DNA of 64,000 nucleotides. Origin: Piscinibacter sp. HJYY11 (GTDB lineage: Bacteria > Pseudomonadota > Gammaproteobacteria > Burkholderiales > Burkholderiaceae_C). The notes under the pieces were generated by a model. It searched no databases. It was not told the origin of the DNA and saw only the letters and a program-made list of their open reading frames with translations. Where the stretch lies: the NCBI RefSeq assembly GCF_016735515.1, contig NZ_JAERQZ010000001.1, positions 3,708,746-3,772,745 of the forward strand. Direction: 5' to 3'. Below, piece by piece: positions 55,502-64,000 of this stretch (positions are counted from its first letter, which is position 1; the number at the start of each line of letters is the position of its first letter). The translations under genes were made by a program, and so were the position numbers.

Positions 55502-57418
55502 TCAGGCGGCCGGCTCGACGTAGTGCCGCGCGAGCTCCGGCGGCAGCGGCGAGTCGAGCAGCACCGCGGCCAGGCGCAGAGCGTCGCAGGCCTCGTCGGC
55601 CAGTGGGCCGGGCGGCTTGTGGCGCAGCGCCGTCTCGGTCCAGTGGCGCACCAGCACCGGCTTCAGCATCCACGGCAGCGTCTGCACTTCCTGCAGCGCA
55701 TGCACCAGGCCATCGGCATCGGGCGCTTCGCAGGGGGGCAGGGCAACGCCCTGCAGCCACGGCAGCATCACGCTCTGGTACCAGGCTTCGCCATCGGGCA
55801 CCAGGCGCGCCAGGAAGGCGGTGAGCCGGGCGATCTCGCGCCGCGTGTGCAACGAGGTCTCGGCGATGTCGGGGAAGCTGCCGGCAGAGGTCGGCACGGG
55901 CGTTTCTTCGCCCAGGCGCTGGCGCATCAGCAGCCAGTGCAGGCGGTCGATGGGGCGGATCTGGCCGTCGGCGGCCATCACGCGGCGCGCGGCGGCCATC
56001 AGGTGCTGGCGATCCGGCAGCGGCGCCTTGGCCACACGCGCCAGCAGCAGCTCGAGCCAGGGCAGCCGGGTGGCCGGGCCGAGCTTCTTCACGTCGTCGC
56101 GCACTTCACGTGCGGTGCTGAGTCCGGCGGTCTCGTCCTGCCAGGCGCGGCGCTCGCGGCGGCTGCCCGGCGTGGCCAGCAGCGCGAGGACGGCGGCGCG
56201 CAGCTCGCCGGGGCCGTTGAGGCGCGAGAGCCGGTCGATCGCGTCCCGTTCGTCCTGCGCGCTGTAGGCGCGTGGCTCGGGGGGGGCGGCGGCGGGCTCG
56301 GGTTCGTCGGGCGAGGTCATGGGAGCAGCATAGGCGATGGGTGCCGCGGCGGCGATCGGCCCGGCGGCGGCCAGTGCACCGGCGGGCTGGGGCGGGGCGC
56401 TGATGCGAGCGGGTTCGGGGTCCTGCATGCCCGGGTCGAGCCGGGGTGCGGGCAGCGGGTCGACCGCGCGGCCGTAGAGCCGGCGCAGGCGCTCCGGCAA
56501 GGGCGGGTGCGTGGCCAGCCAGTCGGCCGGCGCCTGCAGCAGCATCGCGGCCAGCAGCCGGGCGGGCACGCGCGCGAGCTGGTCCTGGTAGTGCTGCGCC
56601 TGGTGCCACACCTTGCGCAGCACACCGCCGAGCCCGTCGCGGCTGCGGGTGAACTGCACCGCGCAGGCATCGGCCAGCAGCTCGCGCTGGCGCGACACCG
56701 CCGCCTGCAGCAGCTGCCCCGCGAGCCAGCCCAGCAGGCCCGCGGCGACGAACACCGGGCCCACCAGCAGGCCGAAGGCCGAGCGCCGGCCCGCGTCGTC
56801 GGCCTCCAGCAGCTTGTGGCCATAGCCGTGCACCAGCGACAGGCCCCACACCAGCGCGAGCAGCTGCATGTTGAGCCGCAGGTCGTTCTGGTGGATGTGG
56901 CCGAACTCGTGGGCGACCAGGCCCTGCAGCTCGTCGCGCGTGAGCCGGTCGAGCGCGCCCTGCGTCACGGCCACGATCGCATCGTCGGGCGACCAGCCGG
57001 CGGCGAAGGCGTTGATCGCGTCTTCTCGGTCGAGCAGGTAGACGGCGGGCTTGGGCAGGCCGCTGGCGATCGCCATCTCGTCCACGATGTTGAGCAGGCG
57101 GCGCTCGCTCAGCTGGCGCGCGTCGGTGAGCGCACGGCCCCCGGCCCATCGCGCCACGTGCGCGCCGCCGCCTTCGCGCAGGCGGCCGATCTCGACCCAG
57201 GCGCCGCCCAGCACGAAGAGCAGCACGACGGTGGTGTTGGTCTCGATGAAGAGCGGCGGCAGGGCGAGGTCCCACGAGAGCAGCCAGCCGATGGCCCACC
57301 ACACGCCCAGCAGCAGCCCGTTGACGGCAAGCACCAGGCCGAGCAGCAGCAGCGCGAAGAGCGCCAGCAGCCGCTGCGTGGCACGGCGGGCGTCGTCCTG
57401 CTGATCGCGAAAGCGCAT
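55502..57418 (-). CDS. M48 family metalloprotease with long C-terminal region
   Basis: The 638-residue membrane protease has two N-terminal helices (about 17-43 and 54-74) and the zinc-binding HEFGH motif at residues 170-174. A conserved DREDAINAFAAGWSPDDAIV precedes it, and further helices (about 183-245) follow. The M48 core (HtpX-like) is about 300 residues; the remaining half is proline/alanine-rich then helical, with no recognised domain. It lies 35 bases downstream of lemA, a common LemA-M48 pair. Function is likely membrane protein quality control, by inference from the family. Confidence 0.88.
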   Translation of the reverse strand: MRFRDQQDDARRATQRLLALFALLLLGLVLAVNGLLLGVWWAIGWLLSWDLALPPLFIETNTTVVLLFVLGGAWVEIGRLREGGGAHVARWAGGRALTDARQLSERRLLNIVDEMAIASGLPKPAVYLLDREDAINAFAAGWSPDDAIVAVTQGALDRLTRDELQGLVAHEFGHIHQNDLRLNMQLLALVWGLSLVHGYGHKLLEADDAGRRSAFGLLVGPVFVAAGLLGWLAGQLLQAAVSRQRELLADACAVQFTRSRDGLGGVLRKVWHQAQHYQDQLARVPARLLAAMLLQAPADWLATHPPLPERLRRLYGRAVDPLPAPRLDPGMQDPEPARISAPPQPAGALAAAGPIAAAAPIAYAAPMTSPDEPEPAAAPPEPRAYSAQDERDAIDRLSRLNGPGELRAAVLALLATPGSRRERRAWQDETAGLSTAREVRDDVKKLGPATRLPWLELLLARVAKAPLPDRQHLMAAARRVMAADGQIRPIDRLHWLLMRQRLGEETPVPTSAGSFPDIAETSLHTRREIARLTAFLARLVPDGEAWYQSVMLPWLQGVALPPCEAPDADGLVHALQEVQTLPWMLKPVLVRHWTETALRHKPPGPLADEACDALRLAAVLLDSPLPPELARHYVEPAA

Positions 57419-57453
57419 GGCGGGCGGCCCCGCTCAGCGGTGTCCGGTGATGC

Positions 57454-58047
57454 TCAGAGCTGCACCCGCACCGGCGCGCGCTCGGCCTCGCTGGTGGTGG
57501 CCTGCATCATGGCCGCTTCGCGGAAGCCGAACATGCTGGCCATCAGGTTGGTGGGGAACTGCTGCGCCGCGTTGTTGTAGTCGAGCGTGGCATCGTTGAA
57601 GAGCTGGCGCGCGAAGCTGATCTTGTTTTCGGTGCTGGTGAGTTCTTCGGCCAGCTCGCGCAGGCTCTGGTCGGCCTTGAGCTCGGGGTAGGCCTCCACC
57701 ACCGCCATCAGCCGGCCCATCGCGCCCGTGAGCACCTGCTCGGCGACGGCGAGGCTCGTCACCGCACCGGCGGCGGCCGGGTGGCTGCGCGCCACGTCGG
57801 CGGCCGACTTGGCCTGGTTGCGCGCGGCCGTCACGGCCTCGAGCGTCTCGCGCTCGTGGGCGGCGTACTTGCGCGCCACTTCCACCAGGTTGGGGATCAG
57901 GTCGTAGCGGCGCTTGAGCTGCACGTCGATCTGCGCGAACGAATTGGCGATGACGTTGCGCAGGCGCACGAGCCGGTTGTAGGCACCGACACCCCAGAAG
58001 ACCAGCACGGCAAGAACGAAGATGCTCACGTACTGCACGGTTGTCAT
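57454..58047 (-). CDS. LemA family protein
   Basis: The 197-residue protein has one N-terminal membrane helix (VSIFVLAVLVFWGVGAY) and the LemA coiled domain: NRLVRLRNVIANSFAQIDVQLKRRYDLIPNLVEVARKYAAHE (landmark IDVQLKRRYDLIPNLV), ENKISFARQLFNDATLDYN and AQQFPTNLMASMFGF. LemA proteins are small membrane-anchored helical bundles, mostly of unknown role, often paired with an M48 protease as here. It starts the LemA-M48 pair on the minus strand, divergent from an ArsR regulator. Confidence 0.93.
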   Translation of the reverse strand: MTTVQYVSIFVLAVLVFWGVGAYNRLVRLRNVIANSFAQIDVQLKRRYDLIPNLVEVARKYAAHERETLEAVTAARNQAKSAADVARSHPAAAGAVTSLAVAEQVLTGAMGRLMAVVEAYPELKADQSLRELAEELTSTENKISFARQLFNDATLDYNNAAQQFPTNLMASMFGFREAAMMQATTSEAERAPVRVQL

Positions 58048-58168
58048 GTCGACCTCCTTCCCAAGTTGGACGCGAGCGGACTCTACGACAAGGCCCTCTC
58101 GGTTCGACCGCCTTCGAAGCATCTGGTCACCTGCCGGAGGCATGATCCGTGTGAACCGACACACCCCC

Positions 58169-58918
58169 ATGAGCGCACCCGAGCCCAGATTTGCCCGCAT
58201 CGCCGCCATGATCGGCGATCCCACGCGCGCCCGCATGCTGTCGGCGCTGATGGGCGGCAGCTTCATCGCGGCCGGCGAACTGGCGCGAGCCGCGGGCGTG
58301 ACGGCGCAGACCGCGAGCAGCCACATCGCCAAGCTGCTGGAGAGCGAGCTCGTCGTGGCGCGCACGCAGGGCCGGCACCGCTACTTCCGACTCGCCGATG
58401 CCGACATCGCACATGCGCTGGAGGCGCTGTCGCTGGTGGCCGAGCGCAGCGCCGCGGCCGACAAGTGGGAGCGTGGGGCCTACAAGCCGCTGAAGGCCGC
58501 ACGCACCTGCTATGGCCACCTGGCGGGCGAGCTCGGCGTGCAGCTTTTCGAGGGGCTGCTGGCGTGCGGCACGCTGCTGCCGGCCGACGGGCAGTTCGCG
58601 CTCAGCGAGCGTGGGCGCGAGGAGATGGCAGAACTGGGTGTCGAGGTGCCCGCGGCGGGGCGGCGCTTCGCCTATGCGTGCCTCGACTGGTCGGAGCGGC
58701 GCGACCACCTGGCCGGGAGTTTCGCCGTGGCCTTGCTCGACCATGCGCTGGCGCAAGGCTGGGTGCGCCGCGCGGGCGACTCGCGTGCCATCTCGCTCAC
58801 GCCTTCGGGTGCGAAGGCGTGGTCACGCTGGCTCGGTCAGCGCAGGTCCATGCGGTCGGTGGCGTCGAAGCCCGAGGGCGACGGCGGCGCCGGGTTGCGC
58901 GAGCGCCAGGCCTTGTAG
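58169..58918 (+). CDS. ArsR family winged-helix regulator
   Basis: The 249-residue protein starts with an ArsR-type HTH ([70 protein letters not shown]). A longer C-terminal part (about 110-249) is not of the short metal-sensing type, and no metal-binding cysteine cluster is evident. The MSAPEPRF start is preferred over upstream in-frame codons because it leads directly into the HTH. Its 3' end overlaps queC by 82 bases, an unusually long convergent overlap. Its targets are unknown; lemA-M48 is divergent. Confidence 0.82.
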   Translation: MSAPEPRFARIAAMIGDPTRARMLSALMGGSFIAAGELARAAGVTAQTASSHIAKLLESELVVARTQGRHRYFRLADADIAHALEALSLVAERSAAADKWERGAYKPLKAARTCYGHLAGELGVQLFEGLLACGTLLPADGQFALSERGREEMAELGVEVPAAGRRFAYACLDWSERRDHLAGSFAVALLDHALAQGWVRRAGDSRAISLTPSGAKAWSRWLGQRRSMRSVASKPEGDGGAGLRERQAL

Positions 58919-59595
58919 CCGCGCATGCGCAGCGCACACGCGGGGCAGTGGCCGCAGCCGTAGCCCCACTCGTGGCGCTGGCTGCGGTCGCCGAGGTAGC
59001 AGGTGTGGGTGTGCTCGACGATCAGGCGGATCAGCGACTCGCCGCCCAGGGTGGCCGCGAGCTCCCAGGTCTGCGCCTTGTCGAGCCACATGAGCGGCGT
59101 CTCGATGCCCATGGGCGTGTCGAGCCCGAGGCTCAGCGCGACCTGCAGCGCCTTCAGCGTGTTGTCGCGGCAGTCGGGGTAGCCGGAGTAGTCGGTCTCG
59201 CACATGCCGCCCACCATCACGTCGAGCTCGCGGCGGTAGGCCACGGCGGCGGCGAAGTTGAAGAAGATGAGGTTGCGGCCCGGCACGAAGGTGTTGGGCA
59301 GGCCGGTGGACGTCATCTCGATCGCACGCTGCTGCGTGAGCGCCGTGTCCGACAGCTGGCCGAGCAGCGATAGGTCGACCAGGTGGTCGTCGCCCAGGCG
59401 GCCGCCCCAGGTCGGGAAGTTGGCATAGAGCTGCGAGCGCACGGCGAGCCGGCACTCGAGCTCGATGCCGTGGCGCTGGTCGTAGTCGAAGCCGATGGTC
59501 TCGACGTAGTGGAAGTTCGACAGCGCCCACGCGAGGCAGACGGTGGAGTCCTGCCCACCGGAAAAGAGAACGAGGGCGCGGCGTGGCTTGGTCAT
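58837..59595 (-). CDS. queC: 7-cyano-7-deazaguanine synthase QueC
   Basis: The 252-residue enzyme makes preQ0 from CDG in queuosine biosynthesis. It has the PP-loop [18 protein letters not shown] at the start and the zinc-binding cysteine cluster [18 protein letters not shown] at the end. [18 protein letters not shown] is a further QueC landmark. The start is at ATG 59595, where [14 protein letters not shown] begins. It is an orphan here; queD and queE are not adjacent, though folE (for the same precursor) is 8 kb upstream. Convergent with the ArsR gene, overlapping by 82 bases. Confidence 0.95.
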   Translation of the reverse strand: MTKPRRALVLFSGGQDSTVCLAWALSNFHYVETIGFDYDQRHGIELECRLAVRSQLYANFPTWGGRLGDDHLVDLSLLGQLSDTALTQQRAIEMTSTGLPNTFVPGRNLIFFNFAAAVAYRRELDVMVGGMCETDYSGYPDCRDNTLKALQVALSLGLDTPMGIETPLMWLDKAQTWELAATLGGESLIRLIVEHTHTCYLGDRSQRHEWGYGCGHCPACALRMRGYKAWRSRNPAPPSPSGFDATDRMDLR

Positions 59596-59644
59596 CGGGT
59601 GATGGTAGCGAGGCGCTCCACGCCAGGTGCGATGATTTCGCCCC

Positions 59645-60451
59645 ATGGCCTCCCCCGATTCGGTGTTCGACCACGTGCTGCCGCTGCTGGCCGAGGCCAG
59701 CGAACGGGCGGTGATGCCGCGCTTCCGGCAGCTGCGCGAAGGCGATGTGATCGAGAAGGCCAAGGACGAGATCGTCACCGTCGCCGACCGCGAGGCCGAG
59801 GCCCTCATCGAACGGGGCCTGCTCGCGCTCTGGCCGGGCTCGCGCGTGGTCGGCGAAGAGGCCTGCGCGGCCAACCCGGCCTTGCTGCAGGGGCTGGACC
59901 GGGGCGTGGTGTGGCTGGTCGATCCGCTGGACGGAACGGCCAATTTCGTCGCGGGGCGGCCGGTGTTTGCGGTGATGGCCTCGCTGCTGGTCGAGGGTGA
60001 GGCCGTCGGCGCCTGGGTGCTGAACCCGGTCTCGGGCGAGCGCTGGCGGGCGCAGCGTGGCAGCGGCTGCTTCTGCGATGGGCAGCGCATGCAGGTGCCG
60101 GCGGAACGCGTGCCATTGCACGAAGCGCGAGGCGCCGTGCTCACCCGGTTCCTGCCGGCGGGGCTCCGGCAGCAGGTCGAGGCGAAGCTCGGGCGGGTGG
60201 GCGAGGCACTGCCGGGTGCGCGCTGCGCGGGTGTCGAGTACCCGGCCATCATCACCGGCCGGCAGCAGTTCGCGATGTTCTACCGCACGCTCCCGTGGGA
60301 CCACGTGCCCGGCACCTTGCTGCTGCAGGAGGCGGGCGGCCATGTGGCACGCTACGACGGCCGTGCGTACCGCGCGGCCGATGACGGGCTGGGGCTGCTG
60401 TCGGCGGTGAGCGAGCCGCTGTGGCGCGCCGTGTGGGGCGCGCTGCTGTAG
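59645..60451 (+). CDS. Inositol monophosphatase family protein
   Basis: The 268-residue protein has the metal-binding signatures of the family: [32 protein letters not shown] and a late [17 protein letters not shown]. The enzyme class dephosphorylates inositol phosphates or related sugar phosphates using Mg2+. It is shorter and more divergent than SuhB, and may have another substrate. It starts 49 bases from queC, divergently, and its stop lies 2 bases from the convergent proA gene. Confidence 0.9.
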   Translation: MASPDSVFDHVLPLLAEASERAVMPRFRQLREGDVIEKAKDEIVTVADREAEALIERGLLALWPGSRVVGEEACAANPALLQGLDRGVVWLVDPLDGTANFVAGRPVFAVMASLLVEGEAVGAWVLNPVSGERWRAQRGSGCFCDGQRMQVPAERVPLHEARGAVLTRFLPAGLRQQVEAKLGRVGEALPGARCAGVEYPAIITGRQQFAMFYRTLPWDHVPGTLLLQEAGGHVARYDGRAYRAADDGLGLLSAVSEPLWRAVWGALL

Positions 60452-60453
60452 CG

Positions 60454-61734
60454 TCAGGTGCGCACTTCGCCCTGGCCGAGCACCACCCACTTCATCGAGG
60501 TCAGCCCTTCCAGCCCCACCGGGCCGCGGGCGTGGAACTTGTCGGTGCTGATGCCGATTTCGGCGCCCAGGCCGTACTCGAAGCCGTCGGCGAATCGCGT
60601 GCTCGCGTTGACCATCACGCTGGCCGAATCGACCTCGCGCAGGAAGCGCATCGCATTCGGATGGTTCGTCGTGAGGATTGCGTCGGTGTGGTGCGAGCCG
60701 TAGCGGTTGATGTGGGCGATGGCTTCGTCGAGGCTCTTCACCACCTTGGCGCTGATGATGGGCGCGAGGTACTCCTCGCTCCAGTCCTGCTCGGTGGCTT
60801 CGGCCAGCTTGGCCTGCGGCACGTCTTTCAAGAGCGCCAGCACGGCGGTGTCGCCCCGCACCTCCACGCCCTTGGCGGCGAACACCGCGCCGATCTTCGG
60901 CAGGAACCGTGCGGCCACCGCCTCGTGCACCAGCAGCGACTCGGCTGCGTTGCAGGGGCTGTACTTTTGCGTCTTGGCGTTGTCGGTGACCTTGAGCGCG
61001 AGCTCGAGGTCGACCTCAGCGTCGACATACACATGGCAGTTGCCGTCGAGGTGCTTGATCACCGGCACACGCGCCTCGCGGCTGATGCGCTCGATGAGGC
61101 CCTTGCCGCCGCGCGGAATGATCACGTCCACCGACTCCGGCGACGCGATGAGGTGGCCCACGGCGGCACGGTCGGTGGTCTGCACCAGCTGCACCGCGTC
61201 GGCCGGCAGGCCGGCTTCGGTCAGCGCGGCCTGCACCAGCTTCCACAGCGCGAGGTTGGAGTGGATGGCCTCCGAGCCGCCGCGCAGGATGCAGGCGTTG
61301 CCGCTCTTGATGGCGAGCGACGCGGCCTCGATGGTCACGTTGGGCCGGCTCTCGTAGATCATGCCGAAGACGCCCAGCGGCACGCGCATCTGCCCGACGC
61401 TGATGCCGCTCGGGCGGCGCTTCACGCCGGTGATCTCGCCCACCGGGTCGGGCATGGCGGCGATCTGCTCGCAGCCTTCGGCCACGGTCGCGATCACCTT
61501 CTCGGTGAGGCGCAGGCGGTCGACCATCGGTGCGGCCAGGCCTGCGGCAACAGCGGCGGCGATGTCTTTCTGGTTGGCCTCGGCCAGCGGTGCCGCGCTC
61601 TCGCGCAGCCGCCGCGCCAGGGCGGTGAGGGCGGTGTTCTTGGCGCTGGTGGACGCCGCTGCCATGCGCGCGCTGGCGGCACGCGCGGCCGCGCCCATGT
61701 GGGCGATGGCGGCCTGGAGATCGGTGGAGGTCAT
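60454..61734 (-). CDS. proA: Gamma-glutamyl phosphate reductase (proline biosynthesis)
   Basis: The 426-residue enzyme reduces gamma-glutamyl phosphate to glutamate semialdehyde. It has the ALDH-like motifs [32 protein letters not shown] (seen as [16 protein letters not shown]), the catalytic cysteine in [16 protein letters not shown] and the late [32 protein letters not shown] (landmark GAEIGIST). Length is normal. It is convergent with the phosphatase gene and about 48 kb from holA, the neighbour it often has in related genomes. No proB is in the window. Confidence 0.97.
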   Translation of the reverse strand: MTSTDLQAAIAHMGAAARAASARMAAASTSAKNTALTALARRLRESAAPLAEANQKDIAAAVAAGLAAPMVDRLRLTEKVIATVAEGCEQIAAMPDPVGEITGVKRRPSGISVGQMRVPLGVFGMIYESRPNVTIEAASLAIKSGNACILRGGSEAIHSNLALWKLVQAALTEAGLPADAVQLVQTTDRAAVGHLIASPESVDVIIPRGGKGLIERISREARVPVIKHLDGNCHVYVDAEVDLELALKVTDNAKTQKYSPCNAAESLLVHEAVAARFLPKIGAVFAAKGVEVRGDTAVLALLKDVPQAKLAEATEQDWSEEYLAPIISAKVVKSLDEAIAHINRYGSHHTDAILTTNHPNAMRFLREVDSASVMVNASTRFADGFEYGLGAEIGISTDKFHARGPVGLEGLTSMKWVVLGQGEVRT

Positions 61735-61798
61735 GCCGGCATTTTTGCAGGGTTTGCCGGTGACGGCTCCCCATGGGACTTCATCGTCCAGGGGCTGC

Positions 61799-62374
61799 TC
61801 AAGGCGCCTGGCGGATCGCCTCGACTTGGATCAGGAGCCGCACCGTGTCCCCGATGAAGGGCAGCCCATCGGTCATGCCGAAGTCGCTGCGCTTGAGCTC
61901 TGCCACGAGGTCGGCACCGCAGACTTCCCGTTGCAGCTGCGGGTGCGTGTAGCAGCGCAGCTGCGCTGCGCGCAGGCTGAGCGGGAGCGACACGCCGCGC
62001 AGGGTGAACTCGCCGCGCACGTCCAGCGGCGCGTCGCGCTGCCAGCGCCACCGCTTCGCCACGAAATACGCCACCGGGTGCGCTTCGCTGGCGAGGTAGC
62101 TGCGGCGCATCACCCCGTCGAGCGGCGGCACGCCGGTATTGACCGAGGCGGTGCGCACTTCGATCGACACCTCGCCGGTGCCGGCCGTGGCGTCGAGCTC
62201 GAGGCTGCCGCGGATGTCGTCGAAGCGGCCGCGGCTGGTCGAGGTCCCGAAATGCATCACCTCCCAGTGCACCCGTGTGTGGCCGGGGTCGAGCAGGTAG
62301 GTCGTCGGCTGCGCATGCGCAGAAAAGGCCAGCCACGAGAGCAGGCACCCACCCACGAGGGGAATACGGCGCAT
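61799..62374 (-). CDS. YceI family periplasmic protein
   Basis: The protein has a signal peptide ([19 protein letters not shown]) and a YceI-like lipocalin fold: [32 protein letters not shown] and the late [22 protein letters not shown]. YceI proteins are periplasmic and may bind isoprenoid lipids. The start is uncertain: 62374 (191 residues) is the closest to the signal, with alternatives at 62413 and 62428. No strong Shine-Dalgarno is visible for any. It is divergent from the hybrid kinase gene across 130 bases. Confidence 0.85.
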   Translation of the reverse strand: MRRIPLVGGCLLSWLAFSAHAQPTTYLLDPGHTRVHWEVMHFGTSTSRGRFDDIRGSLELDATAGTGEVSIEVRTASVNTGVPPLDGVMRRSYLASEAHPVAYFVAKRWRWQRDAPLDVRGEFTLRGVSLPLSLRAAQLRCYTHPQLQREVCGADLVAELKRSDFGMTDGLPFIGDTVRLLIQVEAIRQAP

Positions 62375-62504
62375 GGCGGTGCACAAACTGTGGGCAAGCG
62401 TGATCAATGGCATGTGAGTACTCGTCATCCGCAGGTGCCTAAAACGGGGGGTCTCGGGATAATGCGCCAATCTGATCAGAGGGTAGATGGGCAGGTGGGC
62501 GGGG

Positions 62505-64000
62505 ATGTCAAAAGAATTGCGAACGCCACCGCACATCGTCGATCGGGCCATGGCCGACGCCCTTGGCGCTGACGCCAGCCTGGCGCAGCGCGTGCAAGAC
62601 GCGCAGACCGCCATGCTCTATGAGCGCGCGCAGACCTCCACGCTCGCCGGCATGGGCTTCGCACTGCTGGTGTGCGTGGGCCTTCTCCCCTATGTCGACC
62701 CGCGCCTGGCCTGGGGCTGGTTCGTGCTGCGCTGCGGGGTCTCGGTGCTGCGGCTCGTGCTCACCCACCAGTTCGTGCGCTCCACGCTGCCGAGCAACCG
62801 CACCTGGCGGGGCTGGCTGGAGGCCACGCTCGTCGCCGACGGCTTCACCTGGGGCCTGGCCGCGGTCTCGCTGCCGGCCACCACCAGCCCGCACGTGGTC
62901 GCGCTGCTGCTCACCGCGCTGGTGGGCGTGGCGGCGATCGGCATGTTCGTGCTGCAGCCGAGCTGCCGCGCGAGTGCCTTCTTCCTGTTGTCGATGCTGC
63001 TGCCCGCGGGGGCCGACCAGATGCTGACCGGCACCCGCTACGGCCTCTTCGCCGGCGTGGGCCTGTGGGTCTTTCTCGCACTGGTGATGGTGGAGGCGCG
63101 CCGCTCCGAGGCGCGCATCCGCGAGCTGCTCACGCTGCGCTTCACCACCGACCGCATCTCCGAGGAGCGGGCCGAGGCCCTGCGGCTTGCGCAGCGGCAG
63201 AGCAGCGTGAAGAGCCAGTTCCTCGCGACCATGAGCCACGAGATGCGCACGCCGCTGCACGGCATCCTCGGACTCACGCGCATGCTGCGCAAGGACGGCG
63301 CCATCCAGCCCGAGAAAAAACCCGACGAGCAGCTTCAGCTCATCGAGCGTGCCGGCGAGCACCTGCTGACGCTCATCAACGACATCCTCGATTTCTCCAA
63401 GCTCGAGGCGGGGCAGGTGCGCCTGTCGCCGCAGACCTTCGACCTAGCTGCGCTGATCGACGACGTGGTGTCGCTGTCGGTGCCGGGCGCCTTCCAGTCC
63501 GGCCTGTCGCTCACGACACGGCTGCACATGCCGCGGCCCTGTTATGTGCGCGGCGACCCGTCGCGCCTGCGCCAGGTGCTGCACAACCTGATCGGCAACG
63601 CGATCAAGTTCACTGAAGCCGGGGCCGTGACGGTGGTGGCCAAGCACCGCGGCTCGCGCACGCGCATCGCGGTGCACGACACCGGCGTCGGCATCCCGGC
63701 CGACGAGCTGCCGCGCATCTTCGACGCCTTCCACCAGGCCGACAGCTCCTTCACCCGCCGCTACGGCGGCACCGGCCTCGGCCTCACCATCGCCCGTGAG
63801 CTCGCGCGCGCGATGGGCGGCGACCTCGTGTGCACCAGCCAGCAGGGCCGCGGGTCTTGTTTCACCGTGACGGTGGAGCTGCCCGAAGCGCGCAACCCGG
63901 CGCCCGCAACGCCCGACGACGCCGCCGATCGGGTGCCGCTGCAAGGGCGTGTGCTGCTGGCCGAGGACAACCCCGTCAACGCCCTCGTGGCCGAGGCGGC
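62505..64000 (+). CDS. Hybrid sensor histidine kinase, N-terminal part (cut by window edge)
   Basis: The frame is open from ATG 62505 to the window edge (498 codons). The N-terminal part (about 45-195) has five to six membrane helices with short loops, a 7TM-like or MASE-type input region. It is followed by a short coiled coil, a HisKA domain with phospho-His245 in SQFLATMSHEMRTPLHGILG, an HATPase domain (about 355-470; DTGVGIPADELPRIFDAFHQ, GGTGLGLTIAREL) and the start of a receiver domain (VLLAEDNPVNALV). The C-terminus is outside the window. A partner HPt or regulator is not adjacent, but the orphan HPt set at 53-54.6 kb is a candidate. Confidence 0.9.
   Translation, partial: MSKELRTPPHIVDRAMADALGADASLAQRVQDAQTAMLYERAQTSTLAGMGFALLVCVGLLPYVDPRLAWGWFVLRCGVSVLRLVLTHQFVRSTLPSNRTWRGWLEATLVADGFTWGLAAVSLPATTSPHVVALLLTALVGVAAIGMFVLQPSCRASAFFLLSMLLPAGADQMLTGTRYGLFAGVGLWVFLALVMVEARRSEARIRELLTLRFTTDRISEERAEALRLAQRQSSVKSQFLATMSHEMRTPLHGILGLTRMLRKDGAIQPEKKPDEQLQLIERAGEHLLTLINDILDFSKLEAGQVRLSPQTFDLAALIDDVVSLSVPGAFQSGLSLTTRLHMPRPCYVRGDPSRLRQVLHNLIGNAIKFTEAGAVTVVAKHRGSRTRIAVHDTGVGIPADELPRIFDAFHQADSSFTRRYGGTGLGLTIARELARAMGGDLVCTSQQGRGSCFTVTVELPEARNPAPATPDDAADRVPLQGRVLLAEDNPVNALVAEA

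Overview
The window is about 64 kb of GC-rich (roughly two-thirds G+C) chromosomal DNA from a betaproteobacterium, most likely a member of the Burkholderiales in the Rubrivivax/Leptothrix/Roseateles neighbourhood. This rests on the Burkholderiales-type families present (DUF3567, DUF3108, DUF4148, a PhaM-like granule protein), on the lptE-holA arrangement after leuS, and on the outer-membrane assembly genes (lptD, surA, rsmA). I see no insertion sequences, prophage, CRISPR array, rRNA or tRNA. Coding density is very high, with many 4-bp stop/start overlaps.

Layout. 1-2550 (minus): an AAA+ ATPase cut by the window edge, a DUF3567 protein and a DUF3108 protein. 2613-8520 (plus): a tight run of fumarylacetoacetate-hydrolase-like enzyme, membrane-anchored aspartic protease, TraB/GumN protein, PhaM, FIST-domain protein and GlcD-type oxidase. 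8623-12825 (plus): leuS-lptE-holA. 12826-18618 (minus): a six-gene series, DctS/DctR-like two-component system, thiL, pgpA, pncC and a GhrA-like dehydrogenase. 18766-21060 (plus): maeB, divergent from the two-component system. 21061-22377: a less GC-rich module with a secreted RNase Sa/barnase-type ribonuclease and its barstar inhibitor. 22378-26772 (minus): rsmA-surA-lptD, divergent from amgK. 28003-31835: LysR regulator, a tandem pair of DUF4148 exported proteins, a FAD-dependent oxidoreductase. 31814-38450 (minus): two M20 peptidases, aldehyde dehydrogenase, two alpha/beta hydrolases and a 57-residue membrane protein. 38580-39322: a VOC protein and an HxlR regulator. 39351-45935: a complete RND efflux operon with a divergent TetR repressor and a clear AcrR-type operator between them. 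45987-50367: amidase, a three-part DUF805 protein, a bacterial transglutaminase-like protease and a WYL regulator. 50758-54583: folE, a GlxA-type regulator facing a tautomerase, and an unusual receiver/HPt/NarL phosphorelay set without a kinase. 54746-62374: orphan PapD-like chaperone, M48 protease with LemA, ArsR regulator, queC, inositol-monophosphatase-like enzyme, proA, YceI. 62505-64000: a hybrid histidine kinase cut by the window edge.

How the genes fit together. Most of the window is core metabolism and envelope biogenesis (LeuRS, Pol III delta, LptD/LptE/SurA, thiamine phosphate kinase, phosphatidylglycerophosphate phosphatase, GTP cyclohydrolase, proline synthesis). Accessory themes are C4-dicarboxylate sensing next to malic enzyme, PHA granule control, multidrug efflux with its repressor site, a ribonuclease/inhibitor pair and phosphorelay parts. 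I found no wholly new system. The best candidates for a second look are the RNase/barstar module with its palindromic upstream region, the kinase-less phosphorelay locus, the AcrR-like operator, the lptD start anomaly and several palindromes next to regulators. Function calls are based on reading motifs by eye; no database search was run.
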